Shown in pieces: positions 8,755-16,831 of a DNA stretch of 64,000 nt. Positions within the stretch are counted from its first letter, which is position 1. Every line of letters starts with the position of its first letter. A program made the translations under genes and the position numbers. This stretch comes from CAG-411 sp050875145 (GTDB lineage: Bacteria > Bacillota > Clostridia > Lachnospirales > Lachnospiraceae), in NCBI GenBank assembly GCA_050875145.1, contig JBNMLH010000004.1, positions 1 to 64,000 on the forward strand. The letters run 5' to 3'. Under the pieces are notes generated by a model, which was given only the letters and a program-made list of their open reading frames with translations, ran no database searches and was not told the origin of the DNA.

Positions 8755-8778
8755 AGTGATTCCTCCATTTTTCGTTGT

Positions 8779-8980
8779 TAAGCGGATATTCGCAATTCGC
8801 TCTGCTACTTAATCGTGGTCAAGCGGATATTCGCAATCCGCTCCGCTACTTGCTCATAACACGATTTGCTGCTAGTGCAGCATATCAGAAGGGGATTGTA
8901 CCCCTCCTGATACAAGCAAGTTCCCATCCGCCACTTATTGCCCTGCGCAATAGAAGTGGGGGACTTGCTTGATCGTGTTA
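8779..8980. repeat. Composite palindromic repeat array, locus 1
   Basis: Two direct copies of a module containing GCGGATATTCGCAATCCGC (about 8781-8816 and 8820-8858) are followed by a GGGG/CCCC hairpin (8882-8912) and a large hairpin (8915-8970). On the minus strand the outer end of the array is TAACACGATCAAG; its TAA is the stop codon of the ECF gene. Forty-seven of the 50 terminal bases match locus 3 at 33125-33174. Confidence 0.8.
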
Positions 8981-9502
8981 AATACGTTCAGCAGCAAGTT
9001 TTAAAGGTTCAATAATAATGAGTGTAACAATTGCAGCAACTCCAATTTGAAGCAAGTTTCCAGGAATAGAGCTTACTGGTGCCAAGAAGTTTCCGTATAA
9101 GATAATTTCTGCAATATAATAACCGACCACTTTGATTGCACAGGCAGCTATAAGTGCCAGTATATACCAGCCATATTTTTTATGATTTTCAGTAATTGCA
9201 CCTACTACATATCCCATAAGACCAACAATAATCAGTGTAAATGGAGCCCATGCAGTCCAACCAGATAAAAGGTCAAATAAGCCCATTCCAATACCACCTG
9301 CGAGACAACCTGTTCTTTTACCAAAAAGAATAGCTCCTATGAATAATGGAATATTACCAAGATGAATTAATCCACCGTTTGCGGCAATTGGTAATTTGAC
9401 ATTAATAAATGCGGTAAAGACATAAGTTAATGCAATGAATAGAGCCGTAATAACTAACTCTTTGGTTGTAATTTTTGCTTTTGTTGCTGTTTTTGTTTCC
9501 AT
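8978..9502 (-). CDS. ECF transporter S component (vitamin-binding subunit)
   Basis: The 174-residue protein has six hydrophobic segments and the layout of an energy-coupling-factor S component of the PF07155-like group. Features include NGGLIHLGNIPLFIGAILFG in the second and third segments and GMGLFDLLSGW after the fourth. S components bind one vitamin and work with a shared EcfA-A'-T module, which is not in this window. Relatives carry pyridoxine, hydroxymethylpyrimidine, thiamine or riboflavin. The neighbouring PLP enzyme makes vitamin B6 a reasonable but unproven guess. Its stop codon is provided by the palindromic repeat array. The start ATG follows GAGGAAA. Confidence 0.82.
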   Translation of the reverse strand: METKTATKAKITTKELVITALFIALTYVFTAFINVKLPIAANGGLIHLGNIPLFIGAILFGKRTGCLAGGIGMGLFDLLSGWTAWAPFTLIIVGLMGYVVGAITENHKKYGWYILALIAACAIKVVGYYIAEIILYGNFLAPVSSIPGNLLQIGVAAIVTLIIIEPLKLAAERI

Positions 9503-9558
9503 GTAATTTCCTCATTTCTTTTGTTATTTTTTTCGATATCTTTTAAATATTCCTTCCT

Positions 9559-9587
9559 ATCATAAAGTACAGCTTTAAACTGGTAAA
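9559..9587 (-). promoter_or_regulatory. Sigma-A promoter of the ECF S gene
   Basis: On the minus strand TTTACC (9582-9587) is 17 bp from TATGAT (9559-9564). This leaves a short leader of roughly 50 nt and no space for a classical riboswitch. Confidence 0.6.
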
Positions 9588-9601
9588 TAATCAGATTCAA
9601 A

Positions 9602-9673
9602 CAGATTTATAATGTCAGATGAAACTGGCATTATAAATCTGACCTTATTAAAAACAAAATGATAAGGTCAGAT
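9602..9673. repeat. Two overlapping inverted repeats between divergent genes
   Basis: A 15-bp stem (9602-9616 with 9627-9641, one G-T pair) overlaps a 12-bp perfect stem (9637-9648 with 9662-9673). They share 9637-9641, so both cannot form fully at once. They lie upstream of the minus-strand ECF promoter and of the plus-strand 9790 gene. Confidence 0.6.
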
Positions 9674-9789
9674 GGCATTGCTTTTGAACAGTAACAAAAT
9701 GGGAAAAATGCTACAACAAAGAACTAGGTCGTAGGCTTTACTTATAAAGTTTGTTAGTGTAAACTGTAAAAAAAGTTAGGAGGATTATA

Positions 9790-10353
9790 ATGGAAGATAG
9801 AGAGCAAATAGAAACGAAACTTACATTAGAAAGACATGTTTTGGATACGATGAAGGAATGGCAATTAAAAATAGGAAGTCTTAATCAGGATATTCGTCTA
9901 TATTATCCGAAAAAATCTTTGTGTGAATTTTTGGAAGTCGAGGATACGGTAGAGGTAGAAAAACTTGCAAAAACCGTAACAGAGTATTTGCATAGTAAGG
10001 CGGCATTTCTTGGGGACATTACTACAACAGCGGCAGGTGACAGACTATGTATTGAAATAGGAAAAGAAGGATGTCAGTATGTGGAACAATTTGTAGAGGA
10101 ACCAGAATTTTTAAAATTATTTTTAGAAGCACTAAAAAAACAAAAGATGGAGGAAATGATATATCTTTTTGAGGATTATGCAAAGGAGAAGGGAACAACT
10201 TATATTGTAGATAAAGAACAGGATGGATTGGGAACAGTTCTTTATTTTGAGGATGTCAGGGTGGACCCTTATGTATATTGTTTGGAGGCGGATGATTTTG
10301 GTATCACCTATCATCGATTTGCACGAAATGATTATCGTGATTTGAAAGCATAG
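9790..10353 (+). CDS. Conserved protein of unknown function (DUF3877-like)
   Basis: The 187-residue soluble protein resembles the DUF3877 family of clostridia. The N-terminal region has LDTMKEWQLKIGSLNQ then IRLYYPKKSL, and the C-terminal region has DPYVYCLEADDFGITYHRF. It has no signal peptide, membrane segment or recognisable catalytic motif and is rich in Glu and Lys. AGGAGG lies 7 bp before the ATG. It stands alone, with a strong terminator 35 bp downstream. I can offer no function, and the family assignment rests on memory of conserved patches. Confidence 0.6.
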   Translation: MEDREQIETKLTLERHVLDTMKEWQLKIGSLNQDIRLYYPKKSLCEFLEVEDTVEVEKLAKTVTEYLHSKAAFLGDITTTAAGDRLCIEIGKEGCQYVEQFVEEPEFLKLFLEALKKQKMEEMIYLFEDYAKEKGTTYIVDKEQDGLGTVLYFEDVRVDPYVYCLEADDFGITYHRFARNDYRDLKA

Positions 10354-10387
10354 TATAGAAAAAGGGGAGAAGTATTTTATAAAAGAG

Positions 10388-10425
10388 CAAGAAAACCCAC
10401 TGCCTTTAGGCGGTGGGTTTTCTTG
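10388..10425 (+). terminator. Strong terminator after the 9790 gene
   Basis: A 17-bp stem (10388-10404 with 10409-10425, one wobble) has a TTTA loop and TTTTCTTG at the distal arm. Confidence 0.8.
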
Positions 10426-10427
10426 TG

Positions 10428-10518
10428 CGAGGTGCGGGGTTCAAGCCCCGTACCTCGTAAGGCACGTAGTGCCGCTTTTATATGAGCAAGTAGCAACGCG
10501 GATTGCGAATATCCTTGA
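10428..10518. repeat. Hairpins and palindromic repeat, locus 2
   Basis: A 12-bp stem (10428-10439 with 10446-10457) and a GGCAC/GTGCC hairpin (10461-10473) precede 10484-10518. Read on the minus strand, the last part matches the locus 1 module except for a 2-base deletion and a 3-base substitution. It is therefore an inverted, partial copy of the dispersed family. Confidence 0.75.
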
Positions 10519-10565
10519 CATAGAAGTTTCTTAGTTTCAACATACTTAATTTAGTATAGTCAAGT

Positions 10566-10619
10566 TTTACATAAGTTTTTCATAAATACAATTTGGTATT
10601 TACAACTTCATGTTATGAT
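10566..10619 (+). promoter_or_regulatory. Pho-box-like 11-bp repeats and -10 of the phosphatase gene
   Basis: TTTACA (10566), TTTTCA (10577) and TTTACA (10599) occur on an exact 11-bp grid, with the third block degenerate. TATGAT at 10614-10619 follows 5 bp after the array and no -35 hexamer is evident. This is the layout of PhoP-activated promoters. A similar array precedes the polyphosphate kinase gene. Confidence 0.5.
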
Positions 10620-10707
10620 GAATCTTGTAAGAAAACTTACAAGGTTACAGACAATCTGTTTTCACGAATGGTTTACAGGATTGTAAAGAAAACATGGAGG
10701 AATGATT

Positions 10708-12522
10708 ATGAGAAGAACAAAAAAACTAATTTTATCTGCAACGGCGGTCTGTTTAGTAGGAACCATGGCGGTTACGAGTTTTGCTGCAACGGAACATTGG
10801 AATGATAATTCTGCAAAGACGGCAGTTTCTAAAGAGTGGAAAAACTGGAAAGTAAGATGGGAACAGGAAAAGAATGATTATGAAAAAATTGCTTTATCTC
10901 CTGGAGAAAACGAGACAAAAATGAATTTTGCATGGTATTCAAAAAATGGTAACCAAGCAAAAATCCGAATTTCCACTTCTTCTGATCTTACAAAAACGTT
11001 GGAGAAGGATGGAACAAATACATATTTTGAGGATGTAGTAGAGTTTGAAGGAACAGCAAAAGAATATAAGAAGATTGAGGACACTACTTATTTTGCGAAT
11101 AAGGTAACTGCTAGCAATTTAAAACAAAATACAACCTATTATTATCAGTATTATTTGGATGGAGAGTGGAGCGAAGCATCTAGTTTTACTACTGGAGAGG
11201 CAAATAAATTTAGTTTCCTTTATGTAGGAGATCCGCAAATTGGAGCATCAAAAGGTCAGGTTCCAAAGGAGTCAGAGAGTAGTCAGAGTGCAGAAATTGC
11301 AGCAAGAAATGATGCATTTAGTTGGAATAAAACTTTGACAGCGGCGACTAAAAATCATCCGGAAGTGGACTTCATGGTATCTGCGGGTGACCAAATTAAC
11401 AATACGAGTGATGATAATGGACAGGAATGTGAATATGCGGGATTTTTATCTCCAGATGCAATGTCCGAATTGCCAGTGGCAGCAACAATAGGTAATCATG
11501 ACTCTAAATTTGCTAATTTCCAAAATCATTTTAATGTACCAAATGCATATACAGAGGAAAAAAATGCAACGGCAGCGGGAAATGATTATTATTATTCCTA
11601 TGGTTCTGCGTTATTTATTGTTTTAAATACGAATAACTATAATTGTGCCGATCATGAGGCTCTCATTCAGAAGGCAATTGCTTCTAATCCAAAGGCAACT
11701 TGGAGAATTGTAACATTCCATCAAGATATTTACGGTTCTGGATTGGATCATTCTGACTCAGATGGAATCGTATTGCGCACACAGTTGACAACGATGATGG
11801 ACAAATACAAGATTGATGTTGTTCTACAGGGACATGATCATACATACTCCAGAAGTTATCTTCTTACCAGTGATGGAAAGAATCATACTGCTTATTCAAG
11901 TGAAAATACAAAAAGCGAGTATACAAATATTAAAGATGGAAATTCTACAGATGCAAATGCATTAGCATCCAAGGAAGAGTTTTTAAAGGAAAATCGCTGT
12001 TATAAGATTTCTGATAAATCACAAGGAACTGTTACCAATCCAAAAGGTGTACTTTATATGGAAGCAAACTCTTCGACAGGAAGTAAATATTATAACTTGA
12101 TTTCAACGAAGCAGGATTATATTGCAAACAGAAGTCAGACATGGACACCTACTTATTCTGTTATAGATGTGACAAAGGATAGTTTTACAATCAATACTTA
12201 TGATGTAAATACAGGAAGTAAGATTGATAAGGCATTTGTCATTAAAAAGACAGATAGTAGCAAAACGAATGAAATTAAAGTGACTAAAATTACCTTAAAT
12301 AAAAAAGAATTAACTGTAAAAGTAGGAAAAACAAAGGTGCTAAAGGCAATAGTAAAGCCAGTAAATGCAACAAATAAGAATATTACATTTACATCTTCTA
12401 AAAAGTCTGTGGCAACCGTAGATAAGAATGGTGTAATTACTGGTAAAAAGGTTGGAAAAACCATTATTACTGCGAAAGCAGGCACAAAGAAGGCAGTTTG
12501 CAATGTTACAGTGAAAAAGTAA
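10708..12522 (+). CDS. Secreted purple-acid-type metallophosphatase with C-terminal Ig-like domain
   Basis: The 604-residue exported protein has a signal peptide (MRRTKK, hydrophobic core, cleavage near SFA), an N-terminal fibronectin-like domain (to about 165) and a metallophosphoesterase domain (about 170-480). The latter carries the metal ligands in VGDPQIG, SAGDQ, GNHD, TFHQD and QGHDHTYSR. The arrangement is that of purple acid phosphatases, which hydrolyse phosphomonoesters. The last 85 residues form a bacterial Ig-like (BIG2) domain often used for wall or polysaccharide contact. I prefer ATG 10708 to 10702 because GGAGG ends only 1 bp before the latter. A Pho-box-like array suggests induction by phosphate limitation. 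Confidence 0.88.
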   Translation: MRRTKKLILSATAVCLVGTMAVTSFAATEHWNDNSAKTAVSKEWKNWKVRWEQEKNDYEKIALSPGENETKMNFAWYSKNGNQAKIRISTSSDLTKTLEKDGTNTYFEDVVEFEGTAKEYKKIEDTTYFANKVTASNLKQNTTYYYQYYLDGEWSEASSFTTGEANKFSFLYVGDPQIGASKGQVPKESESSQSAEIAARNDAFSWNKTLTAATKNHPEVDFMVSAGDQINNTSDDNGQECEYAGFLSPDAMSELPVAATIGNHDSKFANFQNHFNVPNAYTEEKNATAAGNDYYYSYGSALFIVLNTNNYNCADHEALIQKAIASNPKATWRIVTFHQDIYGSGLDHSDSDGIVLRTQLTTMMDKYKIDVVLQGHDHTYSRSYLLTSDGKNHTAYSSENTKSEYTNIKDGNSTDANALASKEEFLKENRCYKISDKSQGTVTNPKGVLYMEANSSTGSKYYNLISTKQDYIANRSQTWTPTYSVIDVTKDSFTINTYDVNTGSKIDKAFVIKKTDSSKTNEIKVTKITLNKKELTVKVGKTKVLKAIVKPVNATNKNITFTSSKKSVATVDKNGVITGKKVGKTIITAKAGTKKAVCNVTVKK

Positions 12523-12598
12523 TGATGCTGATAGTGATTGTGTGATAAAAAAGTATAGAAAGTAATTGACAGGCATAAGCCAGATTGGAAGGATAAGT

Positions 12599-13771
12599 TT
12601 GAGGATTAGAAATAAGATTGGCAGAATTGTACTTCCATTTCTGGCATTGCTGGCATTAATCCTATTTTTAAGTCAGTGGTGTCAGGTGGAAAAGGTAGAG
12701 ATGGTATCTGATTCTTCACAGCAGTTTGACAAGGCAGTTGTAACGGAAGTAATAACAGATAATTTGCAAGAAGATGGAAGTCGTGTAGGAAATCAGGAAG
12801 TGAAAGTGAAGTTTCTGACAGGAAAAAGTAAGGGGAAGGAAGTAGAGGCGGTTAGTACAAATGGAAGTTTATATGGTGCAACTTGTTATAAGGGATTAAA
12901 AGTTATAACATTGACAAATCAGTCAGGGGATGTGACGATTACTTCTGTGTATAGCCTTAACAGAGAGCCATATGTAATTGGTTTTGTACTTCTTTTCTTT
13001 ATTTTGATTTGCATGGTTGGGGGAAAGAATGGAGTAAAGGCAGTGCTGGGCTTGGTGGTGACATTTGCATTGGTATTATTTTTCTTGTTTCCTGCAATTT
13101 ATCGTGGAATGAGTCCAATTAATGCAGCAATTATAACAGTCATTTTTACAACGGTTATTACAATAGGTATTTTAACTGGATACAGTAAAAAAACGGTGGC
13201 AGCAATTCTTGGGACGGTAGTAGGGGTTATCATTTCAGGAGTAGCTGCATGGGTATTTGGTAAAATAGCTGGAATATCCGGTTATAATGTAAGTAATATA
13301 GATACTTTGATTTCTGTTGCCAATTGTACCAATATTAAAGTGGGGGATTTATTATTTGCAGGTATATTGATTTCATCTTTAGGTGCTGTGATGGATGTGG
13401 GATTATCCATTGCATCTACAATAGCGGAATTGCACAGTGTAAAACCTGAGTTGACATGTATGCAATTATTTCAAAGTGGAATGAACGTAGGAAAAGATAT
13501 GATGGGAACTATGGCAAATACGCTTATTCTTGCTTTTGCGGGAGGTTCACTTAGTGAACTATTGTTAGATTACGCATATGATTTGCCTTATGTACAGCTA
13601 ATCAATTCTTATACAATTGGTATAGAAGTAATGCAAGGAGTAGCGGGAAGTATTGGAATTATATTGACTGTTCCATTCGTATCTATGTTTTCTTCTATAC
13701 TATATGCCAAAGTATTTATGCGAAGTGAAAGATTGGCGGAGCCTGAAAATATAATACATACATTAGACTAA
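12599..13771 (+). CDS. YibE/F-family membrane protein
   Basis: The roughly 390-residue protein has an N-terminal membrane anchor, an extracytoplasmic beta-rich domain (about 30-115) and seven or eight further membrane helices typical of YibE/F proteins. Conserved features include GGKNGVKAVLG after the first helix of the bundle, AGILISSLGAVMDVGLSIAS and the MNVGKDMMGTMANTLILAF segment. The family is widespread in Firmicutes and has no proven function. I choose TTG 12599 because GGAAGG lies 6 bp before it. TTG 12566 would start without a binding site. It lies 76 bp after the phosphatase and may share its transcript. Confidence 0.82.
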   Translation: MRIRNKIGRIVLPFLALLALILFLSQWCQVEKVEMVSDSSQQFDKAVVTEVITDNLQEDGSRVGNQEVKVKFLTGKSKGKEVEAVSTNGSLYGATCYKGLKVITLTNQSGDVTITSVYSLNREPYVIGFVLLFFILICMVGGKNGVKAVLGLVVTFALVLFFLFPAIYRGMSPINAAIITVIFTTVITIGILTGYSKKTVAAILGTVVGVIISGVAAWVFGKIAGISGYNVSNIDTLISVANCTNIKVGDLLFAGILISSLGAVMDVGLSIASTIAELHSVKPELTCMQLFQSGMNVGKDMMGTMANTLILAFAGGSLSELLLDYAYDLPYVQLINSYTIGIEVMQGVAGSIGIILTVPFVSMFSSILYAKVFMRSERLAEPENIIHTLD

Positions 13772-13777
13772 ATAATA

Positions 13778-13815
13778 AAAAATGGACTGCCTATCAAATT
13801 GTGCAGTCCATTTTT
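13778..13815. terminator. Bidirectional terminator
   Basis: AAAAATGGACTGC (13778-13790) pairs perfectly with GCAGTCCATTTTT (13803-13815). It lies between convergent genes and can serve both. Confidence 0.9.
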
Positions 13816-13825
13816 AATAATAATA

Positions 13826-14464
13826 TTATTTTTCTGTAGCTTTAATTAAAGTTGTATTTAATTCGTTTTGTGAAGAAGTATCAAGTGTATACTTCTTGTC
13901 AGATTTTACAATTTTAGCTGTTACAGTAGTTTTCTCACCGTAAACAGGTTTCTTTGCTAAATCATTTAAGTAAGTTGCAATTGCCTGTCCATACATATTA
14001 TAGTATGCAGTAGTATCTGTTGATTTTGGATTTTCTTTCTGGAATTTCTTTAAAGCATCCTGAGCTATTTTTGTACATTTTTCGGTTGTTAAACCAAGAT
14101 GTAGAGGTGTAACTTCTACAGAAACTTCAAATCCGTTATCTGTCTTTTTGGCATCGCCTACAGAGTATTTTGCATTTTTAAATACAGCTACAAGAGCCTG
14201 ACGAATGCTTTCTTTTGTTTCATCATTTACAGTAATTCCTGTCAACATGGTAGAAACGTTGTTATCAATACCTTGGTTGTATACCTTTTCTACTTCAGAA
14301 ACTTCAGAGTCGCAAAGTTTTGCATATTCATCGAAATCTGCTTTCATTGTAGAGTCCAAATAACCCTTTACATAACCGGCAGCATCAAATGAAGTTACGC
14401 AGCCCATTACCATGCTTGCTACAACTGTGATCATGCACAGTAGAGCGAATAGTCTTTTTTTCAT
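13826..14464 (-). CDS. Lipoprotein with DUF5105-like domain
   Basis: The 212-residue protein has a lipoprotein signal peptide with lipobox VMGC (Cys22), so it should be anchored to the outer face of the membrane. The mature part is alpha/beta: an N-terminal helical half (DSTMKADFDEYAKLCD) and a C-terminal strand-rich half with the GFEVSVEVTPL segment seen in DUF5105/DUF4854-type clostridial lipoproteins. No enzymatic motif is visible. A ribosome binding site (AAGGAG) lies just upstream on the minus strand. The gene is apparently monocistronic, and its role is unknown. Confidence 0.72.
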   Translation of the reverse strand: MKKRLFALLCMITVVASMVMGCVTSFDAAGYVKGYLDSTMKADFDEYAKLCDSEVSEVEKVYNQGIDNNVSTMLTGITVNDETKESIRQALVAVFKNAKYSVGDAKKTDNGFEVSVEVTPLHLGLTTEKCTKIAQDALKKFQKENPKSTDTTAYYNMYGQAIATYLNDLAKKPVYGEKTTVTAKIVKSDKKYTLDTSSQNELNTTLIKATEK

Positions 14465-14584
14465 AATTTTTTTTCTCCTTTTTAGAATATTTGTAATTTA
14501 TAGTAACGTATCCATTATAATAAACAAAACTAAAAAAAGCAATTAAAATTAAAATGTAGAAGAATATGTTTAGCTAATTTATAT

Positions 14585-15274
14585 TTAAGCTGACTTTGCT
14601 TTTTCTGTCATTAGTTCCTTTATATTTGTACGTTCGTGTTCTTCTAACCATACAATACCCAGAGCTGGAAGGGTAGGAAGAATACCAATCAAAGCTCCTA
14701 GTGACTGAAAGGAAAAACTGGCTACACAGGAGATAACTACTCCTATATGAAAGGATAATAAGACTCTGCCATAAAAAATTCCTTTGTGTAGAGCTTTTTG
14801 ATCTTTACTATAAAAGTATTCTGTAAAGGATGTAATACATTGCCGTAGATTATTGGTAGAAAAGATAGTTGCGCTATTATATCCGTCTGCACCGGAAAAA
14901 CTGCACCATTGCATTGCCATAGCAAAAAACAGAGGGTAGAGCGATAGTAGAATATTTGTATCTTCTGGGAGAAATGCTACAATGATAAATGCAACGATAT
15001 CTACTAAAATACTGATTATTTTTAAATGATAATTTGAAAATATTTTTGGAATTAATACAGTAGAAGCTAATCCGGCAATGTAAACAAAGACACCGAGTAG
15101 ACGGTAAAACCATAAATTGTCGTTACGACCACCAAGATCAAGAGCCAAAGAAATCATATTTGCAGTTTGGGCAGAACCAAACAGATCGTTGTGGTTGAGA
15201 ATGGCAAAACCACCAGAAAAACCACCGATAAGTGCCATATTCAAATGTATAAGAACAGGCAAATTCTTTTTCAT
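14585..15274 (-). CDS. YoaK/DUF1275-family membrane protein
   Basis: The 229-residue protein has six hydrophobic segments and the DUF1275 pattern: GGFSGGFAILNHNDLFGSAQ with TANMISLAL near the N terminus, then a central MQWCSFSGADGYNSATIFST and NLRQ segment. YoaK-type proteins occur in many Firmicutes and are proposed transporters, with no proven substrate. GGAGGC lies before the ATG. It is probably monocistronic on the minus strand, divergent from the operon beginning at 15571. Confidence 0.85.
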   Translation of the reverse strand: MKKNLPVLIHLNMALIGGFSGGFAILNHNDLFGSAQTANMISLALDLGGRNDNLWFYRLLGVFVYIAGLASTVLIPKIFSNYHLKIISILVDIVAFIIVAFLPEDTNILLSLYPLFFAMAMQWCSFSGADGYNSATIFSTNNLRQCITSFTEYFYSKDQKALHKGIFYGRVLLSFHIGVVISCVASFSFQSLGALIGILPTLPALGIVWLEEHERTNIKELMTEKAKSA

Positions 15275-15459
15275 AAAAAAGCCTCCTATTTAATTTGTCA
15301 TAAATCTTTTTATATTAAAGTGTTATTACGTGCTTAGTTTTGGCAAGCTATTTTATTATTTTTTTGGATGCCTGCGTAATAAACATGTTTATTTTATAGC
15401 AAATCGGTAAAAATTGCAAATAAAAGCATTACTGCTTTTTAGAGAGGAGTATGGTATTA

Positions 15460-15513
15460 TTAATCTAAACTTAATCTTTCTTAAAAGAGGCTTTAAGAAA
15501 ACCTTGTTATAGT
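15460..15513 (+). promoter_or_regulatory. Four 11-bp-phased TTAA repeats and -10 box
   Basis: TTAATCTAAAC, TTAATCTTTCT, TAAAAGAGGCT and TTAAGAAAACC abut at 15460, 15471, 15482 and 15493, an exact 11-bp period. TATAGT follows at 15508-15513. The repeats cover the expected -35 position, which has no good hexamer. This fits an activated promoter bound by an OmpR-family regulator, possibly the one encoded at 16110. Confidence 0.55.
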
Positions 15514-15570
15514 AGTTCTTGTAAATAAGAAATATACGAGAACAAAAAGGAAAGGGATAAGGTGAGAAAT

Positions 15571-16095
15571 ATGGAACAATTTGAAAAAGTAGAAAAATTA
15601 AGAGCAAGAGCAGGAGTTAGTTATGAAGAAGCAAAAGAAGCGTTAGAGGCAAATGATTGGGATTTATTAGATGCTATGATTTGGCTGGAAAAGCAAGGAA
15701 AAGTTTCGGCACCGGAGCAGGAAAGCTATTCTACACAGGCAGAAAACAAGGAACAAATGTTTTCTGTAGAAGATGTGATAAAACAAAACGAATATGAAGA
15801 AGAAAGTTTTGGAAAGAAGATGGCTCGCTTTTTCAAAAAACTCTGGAAAATTGGAAGAGAAAATAATTTTGTAGTGAAAAGACAGGAAAAAGAGATTATT
15901 GATGTACCTGTTTGGATTTTTGTAGTTGTATTATTATTTGCGTGGCAAGTTGTAATTCCTGTTATGCTTATTGCGTTGTTTTTCAATTGCCATTATTTTT
16001 TTCGCGGGAAGAATAACTTAGGAAAGGCAAACGAGGCAATGGAAAAAGCCAGTGCTTTTGCAGATAAGGTAAAGGATGAATATGAAAAGTTATAA
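15571..16095 (+). CDS. UBA-like domain membrane protein (DUF4342-like)
   Basis: The 174-residue protein begins with a UBA/TS-N-type three-helix domain (about 1-42: VEKLRARAGVSYEEAKEALE, then NDWDLLDAMIWLEKQG). This is the fold that elongation factor Ts and NAC use for protein contacts. An acidic linker and a basic patch lead to one long or two short membrane segments at about 113-140. A short helical tail follows. I start at ATG 15571, 6-8 bp after AAGGTG; GTG 15562 lies inside that site. The gene ends 14 bp before a response regulator, so it is part of the two-component operon and may modulate it. The exact function is unknown. Confidence 0.72.
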   Translation: MEQFEKVEKLRARAGVSYEEAKEALEANDWDLLDAMIWLEKQGKVSAPEQESYSTQAENKEQMFSVEDVIKQNEYEEESFGKKMARFFKKLWKIGRENNFVVKRQEKEIIDVPVWIFVVVLLFAWQVVIPVMLIALFFNCHYFFRGKNNLGKANEAMEKASAFADKVKDEYEKL

Positions 16096-16109
16096 GGAGT
16101 AATACAAAT

Positions 16110-16814
16110 ATGGCAAGTAGGATATTGATTGTGGAAGATGATGAGGGATTGGCTCGTTTTATTGAATTGGAATTATCTCATGAAGGATATGAGATTATAA
16201 AAAAAGATAATGGCCGCGAAGGTCTGGAATGTGCATTGCATGAGAATTTAGATTTGATTTTACTGGATATTATGCTTCCAGGCCTAAACGGCTTGGAAGT
16301 TATGAGAAGGCTCCAGATGGAAAAAGATACCCCCATTATTTTACTGACTGCCAGAGATGCGGTAATGGATAAAGTTGCAGGACTGGATGCAGGTGCAGTG
16401 GATTATGTTACAAAACCTTTCGCTATTGAAGAACTATTGGCGAGAATTCGTGTGGCACTAAAGTTACATGCAAACCAAAATAGTATAAGAAATACATCAG
16501 CAAACATAGAAGGAGAATTATCATGGGGAGAGTTAAAGCTTTGTAAACAAAAGCATCGAGTATGGTATGGCATGGATGAAATCATACTTACGAATCGGGA
16601 ATTTTTAATGCTTCAGACGTTGTTGGAAAATGTGGATATTGTGTTGACAAGAGAAACACTTTTGGAACGGGTATGTGGATATCATTATGTTGGAGAGACC
16701 AATGTAGTGGATGTATATATCCGTTACTTGCGTTCTAAAATTGACGAAGTCTATGGAGTGAAAATGATAGAAACGGTTCGTGGTGTGGGATATGTGATTA
16801 AAATGTATGAATAA
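16110..16814 (+). CDS. OmpR-family response regulator
   Basis: The 234-residue regulator has a receiver with VEDDEG acidic residues, phosphoacceptor Asp53 in LLDIMLPG, Thr in LLTARD and Lys in TKPF. A winged-helix output domain follows (about 130-230), with LTNREFLML and the C-terminal GVGYVIK hairpin. AGGAG precedes the ATG. It is encoded between the UBA-like protein and its kinase, with gaps of 14 and 17 bp, so the three form one transcript. An 11-bp-phased repeat array ahead of the operon may be its own binding site. Confidence 0.92.
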   Translation: MASRILIVEDDEGLARFIELELSHEGYEIIKKDNGREGLECALHENLDLILLDIMLPGLNGLEVMRRLQMEKDTPIILLTARDAVMDKVAGLDAGAVDYVTKPFAIEELLARIRVALKLHANQNSIRNTSANIEGELSWGELKLCKQKHRVWYGMDEIILTNREFLMLQTLLENVDIVLTRETLLERVCGYHYVGETNVVDVYIRYLRSKIDEVYGVKMIETVRGVGYVIKMYE

Positions 16815-16831
16815 AGCTGAGAGGAGTAGGC

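Noticed and set aside
8775..8972. Open frame of 65 codons on the plus strand
   Set aside because: It lies entirely inside the palindromic repeat array and has no ribosome binding site.
10428..10457. GGTTCAAGCC-like sequence resembling the T arm of a tRNA
   Set aside because: It lies in a simple 12-bp hairpin with a 6-base loop. No acceptor, D or anticodon arms fit around it.
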